Shown here: in pieces, positions 23,563 to 35,106 of the stretch
How the letters are laid out: each line of letters opens with the position of its first letter
Position numbering within the stretch: the first letter of the stretch is position 1
Assembly: GCA_019188255.1 (NCBI GenBank)
Contig: JAETXT010000010.1
Span: 1,736,001-1,800,000, forward strand
Direction of reading: 5' to 3'
Length of the DNA stretch: 64,000 bases
From: Verticillium longisporum
Lineage: Eukaryota > Ascomycota > Sordariomycetes > Glomerellales > Plectosphaerellaceae
Position numbers and translations under genes: made by a program
Notes under the pieces: model-generated
Seen by the model: only the letters and a program-made list of their open reading frames with translations
What the model was told of the DNA's origin: nothing
The model's database searches: none

Positions 23563-24861
23563 CTAGTTGCGGATGCTGGCGACGAGAGCATCGACATCGA
23601 TGCCGAGGTCAAGGACCTCGTTGATCTCGCGCAGCTCAGCCTCAGTCAGGTTGTTGACATCAACATCGCCGAAGCCGAGGGCCTCGAGATCAAAGCCCTC
23701 GAGTCCGCTGAGGTTGAAGGTCTCCTTGCGCGGGCGGCCCGGCTGAGAGCCAGTCTTGCCGGGCTGAGAACCAGTCTTGTCGCCGCCGTTCGAGTTTCCG
23801 GTCTGTCCAGCAGCGCCGGTAGCAGGACCGCCGGCACCGCCAGCAGCGCCGCCAATGTTACCGCCAATGCTGCCAGTGAGACCTCCCAGGTTGCCAGTCA
23901 GGCCACCAGTCAGGCCGCCGGGGAGACGACCAATGGTTCCGGTAAGGGAACCCGAGGCACCGGCCTGGCCGCGGTCGTTACCCCGGACGAGTCCACCAGT
24001 GAAGCCGTCAGCGATATCGAGAGCGGTCTCGCTCAGGCCGCCGGTGAGGTCGTTGGCAATGCCGCGGATGCCCTCAGTAATACCTCCAGTGAGTCCGTTG
24101 GCGAGTCCGATGAGACCGCCGTTGCGGCCGGGAGGCTTGCCACCGAAGCCGAGGCCGAGGCCGCCGCCCACGTTACCAGCAGCGCTGCCAGCGCCGGAGG
24201 CAGCGCCACGGAGTCCTCCACTGAGGCCAGTGCCTCCGCCGAGGAGGCCATCGACGGAGCCAAGAAGGCCGTCGATGCCGATAGAGCCAGACGCGCTGGT
24301 AGGGACACGGCGGCGGCCACCGCCAAAGATGTTGGAGAGGAGACCGCCGACGCCATTGACGACATCGGTAGCAAGGCCCGTGGCGGCAGAAATGGGGGCG
24401 GTACCGGCGTTGCCGCCCAGAATGCCGCCAATGCTGCCAATGTCGACAATCTTCATGTTGACGTCGTTGACGATGGTCTTGAGAGCGTCCATATCGACAT
24501 CGCCCTCCATCTCCATGACGGCGTGGATCTTGCCCTTGGCATCGCTGACGGTGCCCTTGACTTCCTCGAGCTTGTCGAGAGCGACCTTGGCCTCGTCCTT
24601 CTGGGCCGGGCTGGGGTTCTCGTTGATCTTGGCAGACTCGAGGACAGCCTTAGGGGCGGGGGCGGCGGTAGGGTTCTCAGGGACGGCGGGAGTGGTGGCG
24701 GCAGCACCCATCTCGGCCTCGCGGCGCACCATGGAGTCAGAGGTCATCTTGTTGGCCATGGTGCCGGCGGGCATCTTGACGCTGATCATCCTGCTGATGG
24801 GTTTGGCCGAGGTGGAGGCCACAAGGGCGCTGAGGGCGAGGATGGTAGTGGAGGCCTTCAT
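23563..24861 (-). CDS. Secreted glycine-rich repeat protein, function unknown
   Basis: Intronless, 432 aa. The start is the ATG at 24859-24861, giving an N-terminal signal peptide (MKASTTILALSALVASTSA, cleavage before KP). Residues ~60-140 form a charged, Ala/Glu/Lys-rich helical part. From ~150 to ~380 the chain is dominated by Gly with Leu, Thr, Ala, Ser and Asn, in loose repeats such as GGLTGGLTGNLGGLTGSIGG. A Lys/Arg/Pro patch follows, then an acidic Leu-rich tail (LSGLEGFDLEALGFGDVDVN). The regular GGLxGG spacing suggests a structural, cell-wall or surface-active role; I do not recognise the family. The same composition opens a long antisense frame, which I regard as a shadow. Upstream short T-rich and AG-rich stretches look like a promoter. 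Confidence 0.75.
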   Translation of the reverse strand: MKASTTILALSALVASTSAKPISRMISVKMPAGTMANKMTSDSMVRREAEMGAAATTPAVPENPTAAPAPKAVLESAKINENPSPAQKDEAKVALDKLEEVKGTVSDAKGKIHAVMEMEGDVDMDALKTIVNDVNMKIVDIGSIGGILGGNAGTAPISAATGLATDVVNGVGGLLSNIFGGGRRRVPTSASGSIGIDGLLGSVDGLLGGGTGLSGGLRGAASGAGSAAGNVGGGLGLGFGGKPPGRNGGLIGLANGLTGGITEGIRGIANDLTGGLSETALDIADGFTGGLVRGNDRGQAGASGSLTGTIGRLPGGLTGGLTGNLGGLTGSIGGNIGGAAGGAGGPATGAAGQTGNSNGGDKTGSQPGKTGSQPGRPRKETFNLSGLEGFDLEALGFGDVDVNNLTEAELREINEVLDLGIDVDALVASIRN

Positions 24862-25499
24862 GTTGATGGTTGGGAGGTTTGGTATTTGAGGTGCTTTGGT
24901 GAAAAGAGTGAATGGTCGTTTGAAACGATTGTAGTGAGTGATCCGAAGCGAGAGGTGCAGTGAGGAAAGATGTTGTGATGATGAGGTGAGTGTCCTGGAG
25001 ATGGAGGCCAGAACCACCTTTCTTTATAGCTCACAAGAGTGTTGTTGCAGACGCATACGGCGTTGATATGTCCAGTCTGAACCCAAAGAATCGTGGTCTA
25101 GGTCCCTGGATTGTGAGCACCTCATCGGCGTGTCTCTCGGCCGGTCCATCACGAACCCCTCACTCATGGTGTTTCGCGCGTCGTCCCGTAGATGAAGTCG
25201 ATAGGCAAATGCATGGACCTCTGTGTGGTGCTTCATGGAGGGGTTTGCTCGCGGTGCGGAATGCCAGATCTCTGCTTAGCTTAGATTTGACCGACGATCC
25301 CATTTGTGTTGAGGAATGCACAAGGGTCAACCATAGATTTGGGGTCGAGCCAAGAGACCCTGACATTCCGCATACCGATACATTCCATGGACCCACAAGT
25401 CCTACATTAAGCATTGTTTCGCGATCTGGCGGAAGGGGTATTTCCGGATGGCAGATCTCGCACTGCCGGGCTCCTCTCCGCATTGACCTACCCTGAAGA
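24862..25499. other. Intergenic upstream of the secreted Gly-rich protein
   Basis: 638 bp between two minus-strand genes, holding the promoter of the secreted protein. No gene, repeat or known motif recognised. Confidence 0.45.
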
Positions 25500-27159
25500 T
25501 CACCTAGTGTGGAGTGCAAACGTTAAAGGTGCTCCGTCGTACAATCCTGCACCATCCACCTGGTCATTAGACACGTCGGATACCAGCATAGGGCCGACAA
25601 AGGGGCGAGCGGCCCGCACGACAGCATGGTGTTGTGTCTCTTCCCAGACCTGCTGGGCATCCTTGCGGGCGGACCCTACCGCGATCGGCAGACCCTCGAC
25701 CCTTGGGATGTCTTGGCAGAGCTCGGGGAAGTGGGTGAAGAAGTCGGTATCCATGGTCCAGGCTCTGATGTTGCTTATGGTCTGCTCGAACATGGGCGAC
25801 AATGAAAACTTGCCAGTGAGACGATCTCGCATGTAGCAGTCGCGGAACCCGTACTGCCACGTGACTTTGAAGTTGCTCTGGAAGAGCTGCCAGAAGAGGT
25901 TGGTACAGTAGCGGTGCTGGGAGAAGACGAAGCGCTCCCGGACACCAGGCCTGTGGTCACCTTTGTCAGAGACGCCTTGGGCACAACGCGAATAGCAGAG
26001 CAACATACCAAACAAAATAGTCAATGGCATATGAGTGGGCCAAGGCTTGTGAAGGTCTGGGTGGGTGGGCGCGTCAGTCGGCTTCCTGAGGTGCTTGTCC
26101 CATTCGGGGGCACACTTACCTCATCCAAAACCACCGAGGCAGGGAAGAGAGTCTTCCGGGCGTGGGATCTCCGTGGTAGGTCATCATGAGGTGCATCATG
26201 CGCAGGATGGCCACCCGTTCGATTTTGCCGCACTTGATAAAGCAAATTTCATCAACCAGTCTTAGTTTCCGCCAGCTGTCTGTCATCAAGCCGGCGGCTT
26301 CCACACTGTCCCAGCCTTCCAAGACGGCGCGGATCGGCGTGTCGTGGCTCGTGATGTCCTCGCGAACAGCGTCCTCTGGACGTAGTGGCGTGGACGCCTT
26401 GCCGAGGGCCTCATTGGCGGCTCGCCAGGTGTTGAAGCCTGGTGGCCGCCGCGTGCCAAGCGGCTGGTGGGATCCTATCAGACACGGACAGTCGGTCGTC
26501 GGCGGCAAGGGAACAATAACGTCGGCCGTGGTGCTGGCAGTGTCTGGTTCCGACGGGACAAGCTCGGGGATGGGTGGGCGGTATTGCGAAACGTCATCGA
26601 ACGGAACATCATAATAGGGACCCGCAAACGAATCCCACGGGTTCGATCCGGGAGGCGCCGACATGTCGTCCCCGAGTTGATGATCATTCTCCGGTGATGA
26701 CGCCCACGGAGCGCCGGGCGTAGGCACGCTTGGCGGTCCGGGTTCCGACGCTCGATGTGGGGCGTGACCCTTGGCGCTGCCGTTGCTGCTCGAGGTTTCG
26801 ACGTCCATGCCCGTCTCACTGGGCGCAGGTAGCACCTTAGGGGACGTGACGGTGGCCTGCTCAATGTGGCGGTGGATGGTGGACTCGAGCGAACGCAGGA
26901 CCTCGAGCAGAGAATGGGATTGCTTGGTGACGGTGGCCAGACGGTCCATCAGGACGGGCACCTCCGAGTCGGCATTGTGCTGGCTCAGACGGTCGACGAG
27001 GGCCTCGAGATGAGCGATGCGGTTGTTCTTTCGCTCGCGTGCGACGCGCTGGGCCTTGCGATCCTGCTCTCGCTTCTTCTGGCGGCGAGCCGTGGCCTTG
27101 TCCACGGGTGCGCCGTTGCCATTGGGCTCGCCGGCCGCTTGCGCGGGTGGAGGCGCCAT
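25500..27159 (-). CDS. bZIP-type transcription factor with DUF3425 domain
   Basis: Exons 26120-27159, 26009-26056 and 25500-25950; introns of 63 and 58 nt; 512 aa. The N-terminus has a basic region (RRQKKREQDRKAQRVARERK) followed by a short leucine-zipper-like heptad helix (HLEALVDRL). The middle is Pro/Ser-rich and disordered. The C-terminal DUF3425 region begins near PCLIGSHQPLGTRRPPGF and continues through SWRKLRLVDEICFIK, WPGVRERFVF, YCTNLFWQLF and RDCYMRD. The 48-nt middle exon is supported by perfect phase (R|PSQALAHSYAIDYFV|W). A nuclear regulator is expected. The targets are unknown; the neighbouring oxidative genes or the secreted protein are candidates only by position. Confidence 0.85.
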
Positions 27160-27477
27160 TTTACGGATGACGGGACCGGCTGAAAAGGGAAGAAGTCAGT
27201 CGCGGTCGATGTAGATGGCCGTCCTCATGTGTGACGACGTTGGACGGCAGGCATGTTTCTGTGGATAAAGTGGACAAGTGGGATGGACGAGTGGGAATGG
27301 AGGTTTTGGAGATGAGGAGTTGGTAGGTAAGCTCCAGGGCGGAATGAGCCAAGGGAGGTGCTGGTGCCGGTCGATAAAAACGACGCGTTGGGGTAGCAGC
27401 GACCCATGGGATGCCTGCGTGGTGCCTACCCGGGCGTGCCTAGCGCCTGCCCTTGTCTGCCTTGTCTGCTACCTTGC

Positions 27478-27603
27478 TGCTTCTACCTACATGTACCTAC
27501 CTGGCTGCTCTACCTACACGTACCTACCTGGCTGCTACTACCCACATGTACCTACCTGGCTGCCTACTACCTACATGTATCTACCTTACCTAGATAGGTA
27601 CCT
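27478..27603. repeat. Minisatellite, unit about 28-32 bp
   Basis: Four to five copies of a unit containing CTACATGTACCTACCTGGCTG, in a pyrimidine-rich context rich in TACCTA. Confidence 0.75.
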
Positions 27604-28011
27604 CAGCAGGTACCCAGCATCCCTAACGATCCCACTACGCATCGGCATTCACGGTGCACCTCGTCCCACGACCCAAGACCTAAGGCCTAAGCACCAAGAG
27701 ACGCGCAGTGGTCCCCACTGGTTAACGCGGGGAAGCTACAGGGGCACTACCGGCCACGCTGCTAACCGCATCCGTCCAAGCGCCGACCATCGCACCTCAG
27801 CTTGGCTTCAGCTGTTCATGGATTTCGGACCACCGACGACACCAACGACACCGAGCGACTGGATAAGCAACACGCAAAAGAAATGTGATGTTCATGATGA
27901 TGTCGATCTCACTGCTACTGCTGCTGCTGCTTCTGCATGCATGTTTCCGTAAAGATGATGGTGCATCAGAAAAACTAAATCCAAATTGGCCATGAACTAA
28001 TGAAACCCTAC

Positions 28012-28078
28012 CCACCACCACCGCCTGCACCACCACCACCACCGCCTGCACCACCACCACCACCACTGCCTTGCGCCC
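28012..28078. repeat. CCA/ACC trinucleotide repeat with GCCTGCACC interruptions
   Basis: Two direct copies of a (CCA)n-CCGCCTGCA block just downstream of the P450 gene. Confidence 0.75.
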
Positions 28079-28171
28079 TACCAAGCCAACGGCCCTACCA
28101 TGTCTCTCCTGGCGGCTTGCACCCTGGATCGAGACTACGATGCGACGGCAGCTAGCTAGCACTCCCACTAC

Positions 28172-30208
28172 TCAGGGGTTCGCCACCTCCTTTCTTCGCG
28201 TGAACACCAAGTCCAGCTTGGATGTCGCCAGCGTGAACGTGTCCTGCAGTCCAGCGGGAAACGTGCTGGGATCGAAATCCTTCGCAAAGCCCACATCGTA
28301 CGTGCGCAGGATCTGACTCGTGACAAACCTTAGCTCCATGAGGCCCAGCTGCTTGCCCACGCACGAGTATCGGCCTATCAAGCAACCATTAGTACGTTTT
28401 CTGAATCTTGAAGATGAACTTGAAGCAGCCCCAGAACCAAAAAAAAAAAAAAAAAAAAAGATGAAGACGAGTACAAAGACGAAAAAAACGAATAATAAAG
28501 AAGAGAAGAAAAAAAAAGTCAAGGACAGACAGACGTACCGACAGAAAAAGGCGCAAACACCGAAGCATCCTTGGTCAGCTCCGGCGCTGTCGTCCAGCGC
28601 TCGGGCACAAACTCGTCGGGCCGCACAAAGACGCGCGCGTCGCGGTTCAGCGTGTACGACGGGACCTGCACGACCGTGTTGCCGGGGATGAAGACGTCGC
28701 CGACCTGCTGGCCCTCGGGCGGGCTCATGCGCTGCACGCCCGACGGCACGGGCGGGTACAGCCGCAGCGACTCGTCGATGCACGCCTGGAGGTACGGGAG
28801 CTTCGAGAGCGACAGGTGGTCGGCCTGCGCGTGCTCGGCGTGGTACGCGTCGAGGTCCGCCTGCAGCTGGGCCGTCACCTGCGGGTTGCGCGCCAGGTTG
28901 TAGAAGAGGCAGGTGAGGGAGGCGGCTGTCGTGTCGCTGCGGGGTCGCGTAAGCGGCTGCATAGGCTTGACGTGACATGGCACGGGATAGGGGGCTGAGA
29001 GGGGGCCGTGTCTTACCTTCCGGCGACGACGATGAGGTGCGCATCGCCGACGAGGTTGACCATGTCCTGCTTCGTCGGCTTCTCGAGAGTCTCGTAGTGG
29101 TTTAAGATCCCAGAGAAAGCATCCGGAATCTCCGGCTTGTTCTCCCGCCTCTGTTTGACGTGCTGGTGAAGCCACGCTTGAAACTTGAGGTGCTCGTGGT
29201 TCAGGCCGGGAATCTCCTTGAAGAGCGGGAAGATCCACACGAGGTGACTGAACGCAGCGACGGCCTGCATACTGGTGTGCACGGCCTGCATGTAGTAGTG
29301 CACGATGCCGTCCTTCATCATGTTGAAGCTGCGGCCGAAGGCGAGATCGCCCATGACGTCGAAGCTGTAGAAGTTGAACCACGTCGACACGTTAATGGGC
29401 TTGCCTTCCGTCTGCTTGATCTGGCTGAGCAGTTGATCCGTGTACTTGACAACGCGGGGTTCGTAATCATGGAGCGCTGAAGACATCTTAGCTTTTCTAT
29501 GGACAGGCAAACATGACTGTGGATGCACTCACCCTTGGAACCAAAGCCCTTGTCCCAGGTCTTGCGGCGTCGGCTGTGCTCCTTCTTGTCGCGCACGAGC
29601 TGGAGCGAGACGACGGGATGGAGAATGTTGTACCATGGCCCCTTGACAAACGGCGACGAGTTTGAATGGATGTGGTGGAAAAACGAGGGGTCTGCGATGG
29701 ACAGTTCAGAGGGACCTGTGCTATCATGTTAACAATCTTCTCTTCAGCCAAATCCTGGGGGAAGACACCCACCAATCCGAACAAGATCTCCATACTGCTT
29801 GTGCAGATCCTGCACTTCCTGGAACAGCTGAAAGTTCTTCACAGAGCGCCGAGTAATGTAAAAGTTCGACAACCTGACGGCAAATGGGCCGGGGAAGCGG
29901 TTCAGTCGATGAAACGCCGCGCGGTACGTCAAGAGACTGGCGTACAGGCCCGCGAGGAAGGAAAACGAGAGCTGCGCTGCAAGCTTCCACGACTGCCACG
30001 CCGTGGCAAGGCCGTCCACGTCGGCTTTGAATATGTACACCGCGAGCAGCCCCTGCGTGGCCAGAAAGGCGACGAGCAGCTTCGTCGTCTGGAGATCCCA
30101 GTCGCCGACGCGGAAACAAAAGAGGTGAGCCAGCGCACCAAACACGAACGGCACGGCGTTGCGTTGCACGCCGTCCGTGGACGATATGAACTGCGCAAGT
30201 GACACCAT
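28172..30208 (-). CDS. Cytochrome P450 monooxygenase
   Basis: Microsomal P450. Exons 29773-30208, 29533-29715, 29017-29476, 28539-28936 and 28172-28374, all in phase; 559 aa. An N-terminal hydrophobic region with two or three membrane segments (residues ~15-100) anchors it. Landmarks: the proline hinge RFPGPFA, the I-helix oxygen-binding motif AGSDTTAAS (split by intron 3), the ExxR motif ESLRLYPP (~416), PERW, and the heme loop FAPFSVGRYSCVGKQLG (Cys ~497), split by intron 4 at G|GRYSC. Intron 4 (28375-28538) is long and very T-rich on the coding strand, with a run of about 20 T. Substrate unknown. It shares its orientation with the downstream-lying ACAD and ADH genes of the same block. Confidence 0.92.
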
Positions 30209-30835
30209 GTTGCAACGAACGATGTGGTTTCCTGGCGCCAGAGATGAAGCACCAGTCTTTCTATACCTTCGGCTGTGAGGCCGGCCATCCAGAGATATAC
30301 TACATTCAGATTCCACGATGTTACATGATTACCAGCCTGATCATCACCTCTTGCGTTCTGCGTGTGGTTTCTGACTCGGATCTTTGCGAACCTGCTGGTT
30401 GTCCTGTCGTTGGAACAAGAATGGACGAGTCAGATTTTCTGACGTCGCTGTCCACGCGGGCCACGGGCGGTCCAAGGGTTCGATGCAACACCAGATACAG
30501 CCTCAAAGTACCCCGGCTTTAACTACCCCACGTTCCCCGCATCTTGGTCCCCAGTGTCGTGCTATAGCCGCGGGTTTATTAATGGTGCTGTTTTGTTTTG
30601 CCGAAACGAGGGGTCCACGATGAAGAAGATTATGGAGACGCGGGGGAGTCGACGAGTCAGCCATGCCAGAGGAGCTGAGGAGCCGCACGTGGCGTGAACG
30701 CAACGGTCCGGAGTGGTCATCCCTGCAGGAGTATGAGGAAGTCTATCTCGCGTTACACGGCACAATATACAACTTGAATGTGAGGCTAACTGGTGATCCT
30801 ATGCTACGTACACCATTCGACTAAACATGGTATGA
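30209..30835. other. Intergenic, P450 promoter and ACAD 3' side
   Basis: 627 bp; no gene, repeat or known motif recognised. Confidence 0.45.
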
Positions 30836-32357
30836 TTACAACTTGGGCGGTGATGCCTTCCCAGCCCTGAACGTCTTGACCAATTGCCTGACTGCCAAGT
30901 CAAACATGACATCCTCACTGCCTCCGGGGATTCTGGCTCCAGGAACATCGCGATAGATCTCTGCGGCGACAATCAGTAAATATTGACCAGCATAAGACAT
31001 GGAGAGGGGAGGGGGCGGTCTTACTCTCTACAAGCTCGCCCTGTCCTGATCGTGTGTAGCCGTTGCCGCCAAAGAGGAGGACGGCACATCGAGCACATTC
31101 ATCAAACACGATGCCTGCATTTGCCTTGCATAGGGCGGTCAGACCGCCGAGCTGAGCGTCCGCCTCCGTCTTGGTCAAGTGAGCGAGCTGGTAAACAAAG
31201 CTCTCGACCCAGGCCTGCTGGGCCTCGAGCAGGGCGGCGCACTTGGCGAGTCGGTGTCTCACGACGGGCTGCTCGATCAGCGTCTTGCCGAACGCCTCGC
31301 GTTTCATGCAGTAGGCAAACGCCGAGGCGAGGGCGACGCGGGACTGCCTTGTCACGCCGACGGAGATGAACAGGCGCTCGTGGTTGAAGTTGTTCATGAT
31401 GTACTTCATGCCGTGGCCCTCGACGCCGATGAGGTTCTCGCGAGGCACCTTGACGTCGTCGAGCTCAATGTAGGTCGTGCCGGCCGAGACCTGGCCGGCG
31501 ACCTTGAGACGGCGGCGGCTGACGCCGGGCTGATCCTTGAGGGGCACGACGAGGAGGGAGATGCCGGCGGGGCCGGACCCCTCACCGCCCGTGCGGACAG
31601 CCATGGTGGCAACGTCGGCCCAGAAGGCGTTTGTGATCCACTTCTTGGAGCCGTTGATGACATAGTGCTTGCCGTCAGGGGTGAGCTCGGCTGTGGTGGT
31701 GATGTTGGCGACATCAGAGCCAGCTCTGGAGGAGGTGTTAGGTCAACTGACGCGCTCAAAAGGGGGCCAGACGGGCGCGCTCACTCGGGCTCAGTAATGG
31801 CAATACACGATAGCTTGCGGCCCAGGAGCAGATCGGGCAGAAACCGCTCTTGGAGCTGTGGATCGGCATAGTGCAGCAAGGGAGGTACGCCAAACGCGAT
31901 GCCGGTGGTGAGGGCGCCAGCTGGACCAGCTAGACCGGCGCGGCTCATCTGGGTGGGCACACTGTTAGGGCGCGTCCGACGCCATATCGACTGATTGAAC
32001 CTCTTCAGGATAGCTCACCTCATCCGCATAGACATAGCCGTGAAGGGCATCGAACTCCTCCACAGGGACGTCTCCGGGCAAATGAGTGATATCCAGCTTC
32101 TTCAGCCACTGCGCAGGCAAGGGAGCAGGCAGAGCTGGGAGGAGGAACTTGGCGGCGGCGAACTGGTCAAAGACATGAGGGGGGACGTCCTCGGCGGTTT
32201 CCCATTCCAGAGCGTGGCGATGGAGATGCTCCTGGATGAACTTGCGACAGGCGACCTGGAATTTGCGATGCGTGTCTTTGAAGTAGGGAGAGGGCAGGCC
32301 TCGAAGCCACGAGGGCTCAGTGAGGGGCGCAGGGATGGATGTTGCGTCTGCGGCCAT
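30836..32357 (-). CDS. Acyl-CoA dehydrogenase, with a frameshift near the C-terminus
   Basis: FAD-dependent alpha,beta-dehydrogenation of an acyl-CoA. Exons 32019-32357, 31785-31948, 31025-31725 and 30836-30961; about 442 aa. Joins give YADEMSRAGLAG, AITEPEAGSDVAN and LVEKIYRDVPGA. Family marks: AITEPEAGSD, the FAD/substrate loop, and RIPGGSEDVM near the end. After GSEDVMF the given frame reads ELGSQAIG, but dropping one base of the TT at 30900-30901 (AA on the coding strand) restores DLAVRQLVKTF and ends at TAA 30836-30838 with SPPKL. This C-terminal PKL could be a weak PTS1, hinting at a peroxisome, but mitochondria are not excluded. An N-terminal extension of about 60 residues before the ACAD core is typical of the fungal subgroup. 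Substrate unknown. Confidence 0.85.
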
Positions 32358-32799
32358 GGTTGTTGAGATCGAGGAAGCTGCGACGACGAACTTCTTGCGT
32401 GATCCGACCGGAGATGGATTATTGAACTGTCACGATTTTGTTCCAAGGCAAGTCGCTGTGCTGATATCCCTTTAGTTCGCAGAAGATGGAGAGTCAGCCT
32501 TGGACCTCGGCATCATGGACCGAATAAGGCTGGCAGCTCGTCGGGGGAAGTAGCTGATGCGGGGTAGCTTGGGAGCTCCTCCCTCACCAGCGACCCACGG
32601 ATGCTGACAGATTCCAGTGCTCGATCCTGGCACATCCTCAAGGCATTGTCCTTGCTGACGCCTTTCCAGACATCGCTAACGCTCCAAGACATCACCGACG
32701 GGTTTCGCAAGGACCATCAATCCATTCGTGGTGCATTCAAACTCGCAAATACAATGCAATCCAGCACCCAAAACCCACTAATCGACCTGCACATCAACA
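32358..32799. other. Intergenic, ACAD promoter and ADH 3' side
   Basis: 442 bp between two minus-strand genes; nothing recognised. Confidence 0.45.
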
Positions 32800-34562
32800 C
32801 TAATCGCCCCGAAGGTCGAGCACGACACGACCCTGAATCTTGCCACTCTCGAGGTCCTCAAAGATCTGTCGCCAAGTGGTCAGCTGACACAGATTCGCAT
32901 GCATACCGATCATTGATCATCGATCAACAGTCATTCAACAATCATCAATCATCAATCATCAGTCATCAATCATCAATCATCAATCATCAATCATCAATCA
33001 TCAATCATCAATCATCAATCATCAATCATCAATCATCAATCATCAATCATCAATCATCAATCATCAATCATCAATTATCAATCATCAATCATCAATCATC
33101 ATCATCATCATCAATCCCAGACTCACGTTGGTCAGACTCTCCATGCGACGCAGCGTGTACCGCGTCTTCACACGACCCTGCGCTGCGAGCTCGAGACACT
33201 GCTTCGCCTCGAGTCGGTTGCCCGTCTTGGTCGCTATGTCGCAGTCAGCCCATCCATCCGTCCTTCCTCACGAATGCCCGACGGCCTACCGATGATGCGG
33301 TGCTCGAACGTCACCATGTCGCCGATGCTGGGCAGCAGAGCGCCCTCCTTGTCCGGGATCCCCAGACAGGCGACCGTGCCCCGGAACCCGAGCCAGGACA
33401 TGCACTGCCCGTACGACTTGGAGCTCGCCGAGCACATGAGCGCGATGCGCGCGCCGCCGCCCGTCACCTCCTTGATGCGCGCCGCCAAGTCGGCATCCGA
33501 CGCAAACGCCGCGAAATCGACAAAGTCGTCGGCGCCGAGCTCGCGACACAGCGCCTCCTTGACGCCGGCGTCCACGGCCACCACGCGCGCCCCCAGCGCC
33601 TTGGCGTACTGCACGCCCAGGTGGCCCAGTCCGCCGCCGGCGCCCGAGATGACGACCCAGTCGCCCACGCGAAGCCCCGCCGTCCTGAGCGCCGTGTAGA
33701 CGCTGATGCCGCCGCACATGAGCGGGGCGGCAGACGCGAGGTCCAGCCCGCTCGGGATCGGCGTCGCGTAGCGTGCAGGGGTCGTGCAGAATCGCTGAAA
33801 CGTCCCGGGCACCGTGTAGCCCGAGATTTGCGTCTGCTGGCACGTCGAATCGCCGCCCTCGATGCAGTTGTCTTTGTGGGTCAGCGTTACGTCGCCACTA
33901 TTCCCGCCATGGCTAGGCCCGCAGCAGTGCAATGCAGTGTAGTGCAATGCAGTGCAGTGCAATGCAGTGCAGTGCAGGGCGCAGTGCAGTGCAGGGAGGC
34001 ACAAGAACACCTCAGGGAGGCGCAAGAACACCTCAGGGGAGGAAAAGGGACCGTACCACATGTCAGGCACGCATCGGCGGCGAATTTGATGCCCACGAAG
34101 GAGCCGACAGCCGGTGCCGTCACGCCCGGGCCGAGTGCTACAACCTCGCCTGCACCTTCGTGTCCGCCAATCTGCCCTGCAATCAAATCGTGATCAGCAA
34201 CGGAAAAAAAAAACGTTACGGAATGGATCAATGGCCTGACACACCTTGGGCAGTTGGTGGCACCGTGCTGAACGAGTTCAAGCAAAAGGCGGCATCCGTG
34301 TGGCAGACGCCGGAGTAGTGCCTACAAAGAGTCAACATGGCCCCCCCAAAACAAGTGGAACGGGCTCCATCCGTCACAGCCCAGAAGAGAGGAGCCCAGA
34401 AGAGAGGAGCCCAGAAGAGAGGAGCCTCGGTGTGTCTCACAGTTTGACAAGCACCTCACCCGGCCCCGGTTCCGCAATGGGAAGTTCGACCACTGCCGTC
34501 TTGGTGGTGCCGGGTTCCAGGTACACGACGGCACGATTGCGCTGCTGTTGCCACTCGCCCAT
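32800..34562 (-). CDS. Zinc-dependent alcohol dehydrogenase (MDR, ADH1-type)
   Basis: NAD(H)-linked oxidation of a primary alcohol to its aldehyde. Six exons: 34441-34562, 34245-34321, 34057-34176, 33290-33871, 33127-33233 and 32800-32865; 357 aa, normal for the family. Catalytic zinc ligands are in SGVCHTD and GGHEGAGEV, and four structural zinc cysteines in ACLTCDNCIEGGDSTC. The Rossmann motif GAGGGLGHLGVQYAKALG is visible. All joins are in phase (VKL-HYSGVC, PTAQG-QIGG, LTCD-NCIEGG, HRIIA-TKTG, ESLTN-IFEDLE). Three of the five introns are filled with different tandem repeats. Divergent from the aldehyde dehydrogenase gene over a 544-bp shared promoter, which suggests consecutive use. Probably cytosolic; the substrate is unknown. 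Confidence 0.9.
32935..33115. repeat. (ATCATCA)n heptanucleotide array inside ADH intron 5
   Basis: About 25 copies of a 7-bp unit (ATCATCA, seen as ATCAATC), with few variants, within the 261-nt intron 32866-33126. It ends in a short (ATC)n run. Confidence 0.9.
33924..34035. repeat. TGCAR repeats and a 21-bp direct repeat inside ADH intron 3
   Basis: Positions 33924-33993 are built of GTGCA/GTGTA/ATGCA pentamers. Positions 33994-34014 and 34015-34035 are two 21-bp copies of a unit ending in AAGAACACCTCA, differing by one base. All lie inside intron 33872-34056 (185 nt). Confidence 0.85.
34380..34424. repeat. Tandem 15-mer repeat inside ADH intron 1
   Basis: Three perfect copies of CCCAGAAGAGAGGAG in intron 34322-34440. 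Confidence 0.85.
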
Positions 34563-35106
34563 TTTGGAGGTGGGGGGAGTCTGAAGTCTGGAAGAGTAAA
34601 AACAGGGTTCTGACAGCTTGATGTCGCAACACGGCTTCACAAGTCCAATGTCTCATCGACTGCGGCCTTCATAGCTCTATCCATAGAGGTGATGCCTTAT
34701 TATCTGCTCCCGGGGAGCCACCCTCCAAGATCCTGACTCGCCCTATCCTGATTCAGTAATCATCGCCCGCTACCTCGGTACTAGTATCCTGATTCTTCAC
34801 GATGGTGCCAGAGATGCCATGCTAGCTCGTGCCATGAATGCGGGGGAATGGAGTGCGGGGCATATTGCCACGGCTCAAAACAAATCTCCGATGATGCTGA
34901 TCTCAGGGGCGCTTGCTATGTCCGATGTTCACGACGAGTGCGTAGGAGATAACTGTCCTCTGGTCACCAGACCCTGCTTGGAGGAACCATACTAAAGATT
35001 GCCGCTTTGCGCCGTCATCCGAACATTTCTTTTGACTTGTCTTCCAGCAGACAGGCACGCTATCCTTCCTAGCATTTCCTATCCTCACTCACATACTACC
35101 GACATC
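34563..35106. promoter_or_regulatory. Divergent promoter shared by the ADH and ALDH genes
   Basis: 544 bp between the ADH ATG (minus) and the ALDH ATG (plus), implying co-regulation. CT-rich stretches precede the ALDH start. No operator identified with confidence. Confidence 0.5.

Larger units (their letters stand above)
27160..28171. other. Intergenic with minisatellites, between the bZIP and P450 genes
   Basis: 1.0 kb: the bZIP promoter and the P450 3' side. Apart from the repeats listed separately I see no gene. Confidence 0.5.

Noticed and set aside
23482..24963. 493-codon plus-strand open frame over the secreted Gly-rich gene
   Set aside because: Long only because of the repeat composition; the minus-strand frame has the signal peptide.
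28440..28459. Poly-A/T tract as a terminator or retroposon tail
   Set aside because: It lies inside P450 intron 4 between in-phase splice sites, without target duplication.
32935..33115. CRISPR-like array
   Set aside because: A simple 7-bp tandem repeat with no spacers, inside a spliced intron.
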